Position numbers and translations under genes: made by a program. DNA of 13,227 nucleotides, taken from Fibrobacter sp. (GTDB lineage Bacteria > Fibrobacterota > Fibrobacteria > Fibrobacterales > Fibrobacteraceae). A model generated the notes under the pieces. The model did not search any database, was not told where the DNA came from, and worked only from the letters and a program-made list of their open reading frames with translations. The DNA lies in the NCBI GenBank assembly GCA_012515825.1, contig JAAYXQ010000003.1, forward strand, positions 1 to 13,227, read 5' to 3'. This document shows positions 1 through 6,535 of the stretch, piece after piece; position 1 is the first letter of the stretch, and the number at the start of each line of letters is the position of its first letter.

Positions 1-653
1 AAAAATTAAAAGAACACGGCCAAGAATTTAATACCGTTTTAGAACTTGGCGCAGGGACTGGATTTCTCACGCGTGAATTAGAGGAACAATTCAAAGTCAA
101 TTCTCTCACTTGTAACGATCTTGTCGGCGATTATAAACCCCTTCTTGAATCTTTGACAGAAAAATCTTCTTTTTCTTTTATCGAAGGCGATTTAGAACAA
201 ACAGAACTCTTTCAAGGGTCTTATGATTTAATAGCCTCTGCTTCTACACTACAATGGATTCTCGAATTAGATTCTCTTTTTGAAAAGTTAAAAGCAAAGA
301 TGAATCCAAACGCCATTTTTGCCTTTTCCACCTTTGGGAAAAAAAATATGGTGGAGATTCGATCCATTTTACAAAGTGGTCTTTACTACCCTTCTTTAGA
401 AATCGTTTTAGAAATAGTGCAAAAGCATTTTTCACTTTTACATTATGACGAAGAAATCCATTCTGTTTCTTTTAATGATCCAGTCGATGTTCTAAAGCAT
501 ATCAAAAGAACAGGAGTAAATGCGCTGTTTCAAACGCACTGGACAAAAGGCGATTTACACCGCTTTTCAAGCCAATATAAAGAATTGTTTTCATCAGACA
601 ATCAAGTGACTTTAACGTACCACCCGATTTATATCATCGCACAAAAAAAGTAA
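1..653 (+). CDS. bioC: Malonyl-ACP O-methyltransferase BioC, 5'-truncated by the window edge
   Basis: BioC methylates the free carboxyl of malonyl-ACP (or malonyl-CoA) using SAM, which lets fatty acid synthase build the pimeloyl chain for biotin. The reading frame is open from base 3 to the TAA at 651-653 and gives 216 residues, so about 35-45 N-terminal residues lie outside the window. Visible landmarks are SAM motif I (VLELGAGTG) at fragment residues 12-20, the acidic 'CNDL' strand end, 'DLIASASTLQWI', and 'FAFSTFG'; the LQW and FSTFG signatures separate BioC from other small methyltransferases. It converges on bioBDA. In many genomes bioC follows bioF, which would lie to the left, but this is not visible. 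A TTG at 153 lies inside the domain and is not a credible start. Confidence 0.9.
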   Translation, partial: KLKEHGQEFNTVLELGAGTGFLTRELEEQFKVNSLTCNDLVGDYKPLLESLTEKSSFSFIEGDLEQTELFQGSYDLIASASTLQWILELDSLFEKLKAKMNPNAIFAFSTFGKKNMVEIRSILQSGLYYPSLEIVLEIVQKHFSLLHYDEEIHSVSFNDPVDVLKHIKRTGVNALFQTHWTKGDLHRFSSQYKELFSSDNQVTLTYHPIYIIAQKK

Positions 654-666
654 TCCGTTTTTTGTG
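640..666 (+). terminator. AT-rich hairpin at the end of bioC
   Basis: CACAAAAAA (640-648) and TTTTTTGTG (658-666) are perfect 9-bp inverted arms around a 9-base loop that contains the bioC stop codon. The T-rich right arm could act as the U-tract on the + strand. The stem is almost all A-T, so it is a weak terminator candidate. The same AAAAAA-TAA-CGTTTTTT arrangement recurs at 749-773 and 1052-1076, so it is also part of the local repeat family. Confidence 0.4.
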
Positions 667-725
667 ACGCCCAGATTTTATCTTTATTTTTAAAATAATT
701 TAACGGGTTTTTAACGTCGTTTTTA

Positions 726-810
726 TTTATCGTTTTTGGGGTTTCGCTCAAAAAAAATAATACGCTTTTTGTGATGTTTTTGTTTTATCATTTCGCAAAA
801 ACGGTGCTTT
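726..810. repeat. Left cluster of ATCGTTT palindromic repeats
   Basis: Two degenerate copies of a unit built around TTTATCGTTTCGCAAAAACG occur here. One starts at 726 (TTTATCGTTTTT, then GTTTCGC at 741-747). The other spans 787-805 (ATCATTTCGCAAAAACGGT) and differs at two positions from the perfect copy at 1090-1108. A run of A, TAATACG and CTTTTTGTG (750-773) separates them, and a similar motif follows the copies elsewhere in the gap. Confidence 0.6.
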
Positions 811-1041
811 TTTTATAAAGTATAATGGATTATATTCCGCAGGTCGTTTTGTATTAATAAGTGTACAAGCCCGAAACCATTACAAATAATATAGATGGAG
901 TCATTCGATTATTAAAAAACAAGGATTTTACAACGCTCATTTAACACGACAGTCATTAAAAAAACAAACACTACTTTATGTTATTAAAATCAAGCCCGTT
1001 AAAAGCCTATTTTTAACTAATAATTTTTGACAATTTTATTA

Positions 1042-1108
1042 TTTATCGTTTCGAAAAAAACAGTAACGTTTTTTTGAACATCTTTATTTATCGTTTCGCA
1101 AAAACGAT
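1042..1108. repeat. Right cluster of ATCGTTT palindromic repeats
   Basis: Two further copies start 45 bp apart, at 1042 and 1087, both with TTTATCGTTTCG. The second contains a perfect hairpin at 1090-1108: ATCGTTT, loop CGCAA, AAACGAT. Between them AAAAAAAC (1054-1061) and GTTTTTTT (1068-1075) form another AT-rich hairpin. The cluster lies just downstream of bioA on the - strand and may help to end that transcript, although no U-run follows on that strand. Confidence 0.6.
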
Positions 1109-1140
1109 ACCTTAATGTTTTTAGAAAACTTGCGCGTTTT

Positions 1141-2496
1141 TTATTCTGGTAGTATTTCAAGTAATGCTTCTTTACAAATCGAAACGGCTTCTTTAATTTC
1201 TTCTAAAGAAATCGTGAGCGGCGGATTAAAATAAAGAACATCGCCTAAAGGCCTTAATAATAGCCCTTTAGAGAGCGCTTTTTTATAAACCTGATACCCT
1301 GTACGCTTTTTAGAATCAAAAGGAGTCTTCTCTTGAATATCGGCCACTAATTCAATGGCGTTAATCATCCCTAAGTGACGAATTTCTCCAATATGAGGAT
1401 GCTTTCCAAGTGTATCGACTAAAAGTGCATGTAAATAATCCGCTTTTTCTTTAGCTTTTTCTATTATAGACTCATTTTCTAAAACATCAAGTACGGCAAG
1501 CGCGGCTGCACAACCAAGCGGGTTACCGCTATAAGTATGGCTATGCATAAAAGCCTTCCCTTCAAGATAATCGGCATAAAAAGCATCATAAATTTTTGGC
1601 GTTGTAATCGTTAAAGCCATAGGCATATAACCGCCCGTAAGGCCCTTAGAAAGGCACATAATGTCTGGGGTAACAGAAGCTTGGTCACAAGCAAAAAACG
1701 TCCCTGTACGCCCAAATCCCGTTGCAATTTCATCAGCAATCAGAATCACATCGTGTTCAGTACAAAGATCTCGTAGCGCGCGAAGGTATTGGGGTGGGTA
1801 CATGCGCATCCCAGCAGAACCTTGTAAAAGAGGCTCACAAATAAAAGCACATGTTTCTTTCGCATATAAAGCAAACGATTTTTTCACTTGTTCAAAACAT
1901 TCTATAGAGCAAGAATCTCGATGTTTTTTGTATGGGCAACGGTAACAATTAGGCGCTTCCACATGAATCACATCCATCAACATGGGCTTATAAATTTCGG
2001 CGTATAAGTCTAAGCCACCAACAGAAAGAGCTCCGACGGTTTCACCATGATACCCATCCGAAAGTGTCATGAAATGTTTTTTCTCTTGATGCCCTGTTTG
2101 GTATTGGTATTGGAAGCTCATTTTAAGAGCACACTCAATAGAAGCAGACCCATTATCTGAAAAATTAAATTTAGTGAGACCCTCAGGTAAATGCTTCATC
2201 AGCCGTTCGCACAAAAGCACCGCCCCTTCATGCGTAAAATTCGCAAAGATGACGTGTTCTAACTTGTCTAACTGTTTTTTGATCGCATCACTAATATAAG
2301 GATTACAATGGCCTAAAAGATTACACCACCAAGAACTAATGATATCAATATAACGCTTGCCATGAATGTCATATAGATAAGAGCCCTTCGCATGATCAAT
2401 CATAATAGGGGGCAATTCTTCATAATCTTTCATTTGAGAACAAGGGTGCCATACATATTGAAGATCTTTAGCAATTAGAGATTCTTTAGAATTCAT
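1141..2496 (-). CDS. bioA: Adenosylmethionine-8-amino-7-oxononanoate aminotransferase (DAPA synthase)
   Basis: BioA is a PLP-dependent class III aminotransferase that converts KAPA to DAPA in biotin synthesis, normally with SAM as amino donor. The 451 residues match the family length. Visible residues are HPCSQM at 17-22 (E. coli Tyr17 position is Cys), SSWW at 54-57, the cofactor-stacking GYHG at 148-151, DEIATGFGRTG with Asp255, and Lys284 in SKGLTGG as the Schiff-base lysine. An insertion at 184-200 carries four cysteines in the pattern C-x2-C-x8-C-x3-C. A lysine-using variant like that of Bacillus cannot be excluded, but the SSWW motif fits the SAM-type enzyme better. The ATG overlaps the bioD TAA by one base (TAATG), and AGAGGGG lies just upstream, which indicates translational coupling. 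Confidence 0.96.
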   Translation of the reverse strand: MNSKESLIAKDLQYVWHPCSQMKDYEELPPIMIDHAKGSYLYDIHGKRYIDIISSWWCNLLGHCNPYISDAIKKQLDKLEHVIFANFTHEGAVLLCERLMKHLPEGLTKFNFSDNGSASIECALKMSFQYQYQTGHQEKKHFMTLSDGYHGETVGALSVGGLDLYAEIYKPMLMDVIHVEAPNCYRCPYKKHRDSCSIECFEQVKKSFALYAKETCAFICEPLLQGSAGMRMYPPQYLRALRDLCTEHDVILIADEIATGFGRTGTFFACDQASVTPDIMCLSKGLTGGYMPMALTITTPKIYDAFYADYLEGKAFMHSHTYSGNPLGCAAALAVLDVLENESIIEKAKEKADYLHALLVDTLGKHPHIGEIRHLGMINAIELVADIQEKTPFDSKKRTGYQVYKKALSKGLLLRPLGDVLYFNPPLTISLEEIKEAVSICKEALLEILPE

Positions 2497-3161
2497 TAAA
2501 ACCCCTCTATATTTAACTCTATTTCTTTTGCATTGAAAGGAACCGTCGCAAGAATAGAAACTCCCGTTATTTCTTGAATCATCTTATAATTGTCTTGCTC
2601 CATTTCAGAGCCTTGATATTGATTTAAGATAATCCCTAGAATGCCAATCCCCTTAGAGCGAGCGTATTCTACGGTTAGTACAGTGGCATTAATCGAACCT
2701 AATAAGGCATTAGAAACGATAATGATTTCTAAGTCAAGCGCCTTGATAATATCTTCTAAAAAAATCTTTTGGCTATCATAGCGAATAGGGCAAATAATTC
2801 CCCCGCTCCCTTCCACAAAAATAAAATCATGTTTAGATTTTAATAATTCGTAATCCGAAATGACTTTTGATAATTCTAGCGGATTCCCTTCTTTTCTTGC
2901 TGCTAAATGTGGAGATACGGCTTCTTGATAGACATAAGAAACAAGTGTTTCATGAGTCTCTGGCAATGAAGCAATGGTTTTAACATATTGTTCATCACTT
3001 GCGGGGCCTTGATCTGGATTCAAAGAGGCGCCACTTAATGCAGTTTTATAATAAAAGGCATCTATTCCTGAATCACGAAATTTCTTAACGAGAAGAGCGG
3101 TCACAAAAGTTTTTCCGACATCCGTTCCTGTTCCAGTAATAAAAACGCCTTTCGCATGCAT
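2496..3161 (-). CDS. bioD: Dethiobiotin synthetase
   Basis: BioD closes the ureido ring of dethiobiotin from DAPA, CO2 and ATP in the cytoplasm. The 221-residue length is normal for the family. The N-terminus has the characteristic P-loop GTGTDVGKT (residues 10-18, Lys17), followed by YKTALSG with Lys39 at the substrate-binding lysine position, SPHLAA at 83-88, and the second nucleotide/Mg motif VEGSGG with Glu117. No key residue looks altered. The gene is the middle of the operon: its ATG shares one base with the bioB TGA (TGATG), an AGGAAAG Shine-Dalgarno lies inside the bioB end, and its own TAA overlaps the bioA ATG. BioD and BioA are therefore expected in linked amounts. Confidence 0.97.
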   Translation of the reverse strand: MHAKGVFITGTGTDVGKTFVTALLVKKFRDSGIDAFYYKTALSGASLNPDQGPASDEQYVKTIASLPETHETLVSYVYQEAVSPHLAARKEGNPLELSKVISDYELLKSKHDFIFVEGSGGIICPIRYDSQKIFLEDIIKALDLEIIIVSNALLGSINATVLTVEYARSKGIGILGIILNQYQGSEMEQDNYKMIQEITGVSILATVPFNAKEIELNIEGF

Positions 3162-4132
3162 CAGTTGACTTTCCTAATTGTATAGCCAAGTTCTTTTATA
3201 AGGATTAAATCGGTTTCGACTGAGATGCCTGCAGTAGTCAGCATATCGCCAGAGATGGCCGCATTCGCTCCACTTTGAAACGCACGCCTGCCCTTATCGG
3301 ACAAAAGCCCACGCCCACCAGCAAGACGAATAAAAGCCTCTGGAATAATAAAACGATAAATAGAAACCATTTGACAAACTTCGTCATCAGTTAATTTTGG
3401 AAGTTCCCCATAAGGTGTACCAGGAATCGCATTTAACACATTCACTGGAACCGAAGTAATATTTAGATCTCGTATATCCATAAGCATATCAATACGGTCT
3501 TCAAACGTTTCTCCAAGACCCATAATACCACCAGAGCAAATAGAAAGACCAACACGCTTAGCTGCCTTTAGGCATTCTATTTTATCATCATAAGAATGCG
3601 TGGTGCATACTTCACTAAAATTACGACGAGAAGTTTCTAAGTTATTATGGACTCTTGAAAGCCCTGCTTTTTTTAATTTCAAGAATTGTTCTTCTGTTAA
3701 AAGCCCAGAAGATAAGCATACTGAAAGAGAAGTCTCTTTTTTTATTTTTTTTATATCTTCACAAATCGTCTCTAAATCTTGCTCCGACAACGTTCTACCC
3801 GAAGTCACTAAAGAAAATCGAGGGACTCCCCGTTTCTCTTGCTTTTTGGCTTCTTCTAAAATAACGTCTTCGCCTAAAAGAGAATAAGTCGGCGATTCCG
3901 TTTTATAATGAACGGATTGTGCGCAGTAACGACAATTCTCCGAACAGCGCCCACTTTTCGCATTGATGATAGTACATAAATCAAAATCATTACCACAAAA
4001 ATGAATGCGAAGATCATTGGCAGCGTTTGCAAGAACGTCTAAAGGCTCCTCTTTTAAAAGAAAAGCGTCTTCTTTAGTTATGCGGTAATTCTCATGGATG
4101 ATTTTTCTTTTTAATTCTTCACAAAAAAACAT
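3161..4132 (-). CDS. bioB: Biotin synthase, radical SAM, with anaerobe-type (Type II-like) cysteine pattern
   Basis: BioB inserts sulfur into dethiobiotin to form biotin. From the ATG at 4132 it has 323 residues; a GTG frame opens at 4171, but the ATG is preceded by GAGAGGAA five to six bases upstream, so it is preferred. The radical SAM triad CxxxCxxC is Cys63, Cys67 and Cys70, within GRCSENCRYCAQS. Of the auxiliary-cluster ligands known in E. coli, counterparts of Cys128 (Cys139), Cys188 (Cys199) and Arg260 (Arg269) are present, but the Cys97 position is Ser107 (RFSLVTSGR). Extra cysteines occur upstream at 46 (HFCG) and 53 (FDLC). This pattern fits the Type II BioB reported from obligate anaerobes, which uses a 4Fe-5S cluster. 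It is the first gene of bioB-bioD-bioA. Confidence 0.97.
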   Translation of the reverse strand: MFFCEELKRKIIHENYRITKEDAFLLKEEPLDVLANAANDLRIHFCGNDFDLCTIINAKSGRCSENCRYCAQSVHYKTESPTYSLLGEDVILEEAKKQEKRGVPRFSLVTSGRTLSEQDLETICEDIKKIKKETSLSVCLSSGLLTEEQFLKLKKAGLSRVHNNLETSRRNFSEVCTTHSYDDKIECLKAAKRVGLSICSGGIMGLGETFEDRIDMLMDIRDLNITSVPVNVLNAIPGTPYGELPKLTDDEVCQMVSIYRFIIPEAFIRLAGGRGLLSDKGRRAFQSGANAAISGDMLTTAGISVETDLILIKELGYTIRKVN

Positions 4133-4137
4133 TTTAT

Positions 4138-4143
4138 TCCTCT
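4138..4143 (-). promoter_or_regulatory. Shine-Dalgarno deciding the bioB start
   Basis: AGAGGA on the - strand sits five bases before the ATG at 4132. The GTG at 4171 that opens the frame has no comparable site, and its extra 13 residues are not typical of BioB. Confidence 0.8.
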
Positions 4144-4210
4144 CGTTCCTAAAACACAGAAACGATAACACCTAAAATGTAAAAAAAGAAAGAACGCGTA
4201 TATTTTTTAA

Positions 4211-4250
4211 TCAATTAAAAAGCCCTAAAAGCGAATCATTTACCTTTAGG
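4211..4250 (-). terminator. Rho-independent terminator after the 431-residue lipoprotein gene
   Basis: On the - strand CCTAAAGG (4250-4243) pairs with CTTTTAGG (4231-4224), with one G-T wobble and an 11-base loop, and is followed by GCTTTTTAATT. It lies 20 bp after the lipoprotein stop codon and about 80 bp before bioB, so it separates that unit from the biotin operon, which should have its own promoter between about 4133 and 4220. I saw no clear BirA-type operator there. Confidence 0.75.
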
Positions 4251-4270
4251 ACTGAATTCAAATTCACGTT

Positions 4271-5566
4271 TTATTTCCCTTTTAGAAAAGAGCTGATTGA
4301 ATCCTTTGGGTTAGCTTTCATATAATCTAAAATAAGTGAATCTATCTGCTCTTGACTCAAAAAATGATATTCTGCTGAATCTGAAAAGGCATGAGCTAAA
4401 TTATTATTTTCTGTGACATTCTTATGAACGACATAAGAAGTAATTCTATTTAACTTATTTTGACTTGCCTGCCATTCTTCAATTTGAATACTAGACAAGA
4501 TAGCAATAACATCACTAGAAAATCCTTGAACATAAATATCTAATGCATCTTCAAGTAAAAAAGAATCTAATTTATCTTGTACTGGAGATAATTCTTCTGA
4601 AATAATCTGCATAATTAGATTCGTTGTCCAATTACGATTATTTTCGGCCTTCTGACGTTGTTCCCCTTGATATTTAGCATGCAAAGCAGGCAAAGAATAA
4701 CCCATCGCACGAATCACAATCGCCCTTATTTCTTCAGCATACGGCCCTGTAAAATAGACGTTTTGAAGAGGAAGTGCATTTTGAAACGCTTTCGCATTTA
4801 ACAATAAATACTTACTTAATGTATCAGTAAACCCTAAAGCACTGAATAGATTTTTTAGGTTGTCTTCAGCATGGCCAAAACGAGCCACAGTAAAAGCTAG
4901 TTCATTGCTATAATCAATTGATTCTTTAGTGATTATAATCGTATCTAGTAAAAGAGAGAATGGAGTTTTTGAACGATGAGCTACTTCTCCAAGCGAATGA
5001 ATCAATACATCATGGTAAGATGGTTTTACACTTATGTCGCCTTTAATCGCTGCTTTATATTCAGAAGAAAACCATAATGATTTATAGTCTAATTCATCGA
5101 AAATCAGCTTATTAAATTCTTTACGAACTTTATCACTTTCAGAATAGCGGCCAGAAATTAATAAAAAATCAGTCACAGCATTCGTTATTGGATTTACTAA
5201 AATAAATACAGAAGTATCACTTTCTGCATTAAAAGCATCCTCAAAAGTCACAAAAGAATAAAGAGTATCCTCTTCTTTTGTCACCTGAATCAGTAAAGGG
5301 AACAAAAGAGAGTCCTTTTTACTTAGGGAAATATTAGCCTTAAATTCCCCTGCTTTATTAGTTAACCCTTCTTGAATCTGTTGATTATCTTGATCAAAAA
5401 TAGTCCATTTTGCATCAGAAAAAGCATAACCAGTCGCTACAACCCCTTCAATAGAGGCAATTTCTAATTGATTTTCCACTTCTGTACTCGCTTGATTTGA
5501 AGAACAAGAAAGCAAAAAAAATGACCAAAGAAAAGAAAAGACTATCTTAATTGTGAGAAAACGCAT
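4271..5566 (-). CDS. Lipoprotein with small beta domain, paralogue of the 6536-7639 product
   Basis: The 431-residue product has a signal peptide and lipobox FLLSC, so Cys21 is the predicted lipidation site and the protein should be anchored in the envelope. After a short linker, residues 39-80 (EGVVATGYAFSDA, then LTNKAGEF) have the look of a carboxypeptidase-regulatory-like beta domain. Next come LVNPITN at 123-129 and, in the helical remainder, HSLGEVAHR at 190-198. All three blocks recur in the 367-residue lipoprotein on the other side of the TIGR02147 gene. The ATG overlaps the TIGR02147 stop as TAATG with AAGGGG upstream, so translation of the two is coupled. No enzyme motif is visible and the function is unknown; a cell-surface structural or binding role is only a guess. 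Confidence 0.85.
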   Translation of the reverse strand: MRFLTIKIVFSFLWSFFLLSCSSNQASTEVENQLEIASIEGVVATGYAFSDAKWTIFDQDNQQIQEGLTNKAGEFKANISLSKKDSLLFPLLIQVTKEEDTLYSFVTFEDAFNAESDTSVFILVNPITNAVTDFLLISGRYSESDKVRKEFNKLIFDELDYKSLWFSSEYKAAIKGDISVKPSYHDVLIHSLGEVAHRSKTPFSLLLDTIIITKESIDYSNELAFTVARFGHAEDNLKNLFSALGFTDTLSKYLLLNAKAFQNALPLQNVYFTGPYAEEIRAIVIRAMGYSLPALHAKYQGEQRQKAENNRNWTTNLIMQIISEELSPVQDKLDSFLLEDALDIYVQGFSSDVIAILSSIQIEEWQASQNKLNRITSYVVHKNVTENNNLAHAFSDSAEYHFLSQEQIDSLILDYMKANPKDSISSFLKGK

Positions 5567-6432
5567 TATTTATCCCCTTCATTTTTTGTCGCTGGAAATA
5601 CTTCAAAAACACATTGATAAATCCGGCGAGAATCCTTTTTTAGAACATCCCAAAACTTTTTATTATCTTTTTCAGATAATTGAATCATTTTTTGACGAAG
5701 TGCTTTTAGATCGTCCTGTACCGTCTGAAAACTTTCTTCGCTTAAAGAGACGGTTAGAGCAGATATATCCCGTTCTTCTTTAGGAAAATGATCAAGCGCA
5801 CCTAAGCCTAATTCCATTTGTGAGCGAACATATTTATAATAATGAATTGAAGAAAAAATGCTATTCTTTTTTACATGCTCTACTGTAGGACGATATTCCC
5901 CATTAGCATATTTTTTTATCATCTTAAGACGTTCAAGAAGCTCAATCGCTTGTTTCGCCTGACTTTGTGTAATTGGTGGAACTAATTTTCGAGCTAATAA
6001 TGTATAATCCCCTCTAAATGGAGCAATCAAAAGCAATTCTCGAACCGCAGAATAATACCATTTATCAAAATACTCCGCCCGATCATTATCAACAAGATCT
6101 CTAGGGATTTCATGAAATGTTAGTAGTTTTTCGTAGGCTCTATTTTTCTCTTGTAAGCTTTTGCTTTGAGAATATTCAACAAGCGTTTCAAAATAAAGTT
6201 CTTCTCGTGCCGATAATTCTAACAATGAAGAAAATTTGATTAAATGTTTACGTGGTAAAAGTCTTCTACCAGAAAAGAGATCGGCTAACCAACCTGTAGA
6301 GTTTATCCCCAAACGATTTACAATATAACGCTGTGAAAACTTGGAATCTTTTTCTTTTAATTCCTGAAAAGCATCTTTTAAGAAACTTAAAAAATCGGTA
6401 TAATTAAAAATATTTGTCGTCTTTAATGACAT
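5566..6432 (-). CDS. TIGR02147/DUF4423 family protein, probable HTH regulator
   Basis: The 288 residues match the family length and signatures throughout. The N-terminus has IFNYTDFLSFLKD (8-20). A helix-turn-helix-like segment follows at about 32-72 (FSQRYIVNRLGI, then GRRLLP and IKFSSLLEL), then EELYFETLVEYSQSK at 77-91. The C-terminal DUF4423 region includes KWYYSAVREL (124-133), PPITQSQAKQAIELLERL (152-169) and FPKEERDISALTVSLSEE (216-233). The family has many paralogues in Fibrobacter and also occurs in Bdellovibrio; its molecular function is not established, and DNA binding is inferred from the HTH-like part. No membrane segment is seen. The gene sits between two related lipoprotein genes and is coupled to the downstream one by TAATG. 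The upstream Shine-Dalgarno is weak: an AAAAGG lies about 13 bases from the ATG. Confidence 0.9.
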   Translation of the reverse strand: MSLKTTNIFNYTDFLSFLKDAFQELKEKDSKFSQRYIVNRLGINSTGWLADLFSGRRLLPRKHLIKFSSLLELSAREELYFETLVEYSQSKSLQEKNRAYEKLLTFHEIPRDLVDNDRAEYFDKWYYSAVRELLLIAPFRGDYTLLARKLVPPITQSQAKQAIELLERLKMIKKYANGEYRPTVEHVKKNSIFSSIHYYKYVRSQMELGLGALDHFPKEERDISALTVSLSEESFQTVQDDLKALRQKMIQLSEKDNKKFWDVLKKDSRRIYQCVFEVFPATKNEGDK

Positions 6433-6487
6433 GATATAAATTTACCTTTTTTAAAATAGCATTTAGATGACTTTTTATACTAGTAAA

Positions 6488-6515
6488 CCCTTTTGAGTTA
6501 AAAAGCTCAAAAGGG
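6488..6515 (-). terminator. Strong 10-bp hairpin after the 367-residue lipoprotein gene
   Basis: CCCTTTTGAG (6488-6497) and CTCAAAAGGG (6506-6515) are perfect inverted arms with an 8-base loop, 20 bp past the lipoprotein stop codon. On the - strand only TTTAC follows, so the U-tract is short. It may attenuate rather than fully block transcription into the TIGR02147 gene that starts 56 bp further on. Confidence 0.6.
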
Positions 6516-6535
6516 AATTATCTCATAAGAATTTT

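Larger units (their letters stand above)
654..1140. other. Convergent intergenic region, no gene recognised
   Basis: This 487-bp gap lies between the converging 3' ends of bioC and bioA. It is very AT-rich and carries no convincing ORF. Both ends hold copies of a short palindromic repeat (listed separately); the central part, about 811-1030, does not match that repeat. The longest fragment with protein-like composition is a 27-codon GTG frame at 861-944 with a stop codon immediately upstream. A TATAAT hexamer at 821-826 has no good -35 partner at normal spacing. Confidence 0.7.

Noticed and set aside
861..944. 27-codon GTG frame in the bioC-bioA gap
   Set aside because: It lacks a Shine-Dalgarno, has an immediately preceding stop and is very short; kept only as a possible remnant.
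640..1108. CRISPR array suggested by recurrent palindromic units
   Set aside because: Units are degenerate, spacing is irregular (45, 58 and over 250 bp), and there are no uniform spacers or cas genes.
1661..1945. 94-residue + strand ORF opposite bioA
   Set aside because: It is entirely antisense to conserved bioA sequence, with unnatural composition; it is a coding shadow.
4133..4171. N-terminal extension of BioB from a GTG at 4171
   Set aside because: The ATG at 4132 has a well-placed GAGAGGAA, and the extra 13 residues are not family-like.
4133..4220. Possible BirA- or BioR-type operator upstream of bioB
   Set aside because: No TTGTAAACC-spacer-GGTTTACAA or TTATCTATAA/TTATAGATAA type site is visible; the TTATCGTTTC string matches the local repeat better.
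5553..5783. 76-residue + strand ORF opposite the end of the TIGR02147 gene
   Set aside because: It lies antisense to a gene with strong family signatures and has no start context of its own; it is a coding shadow.
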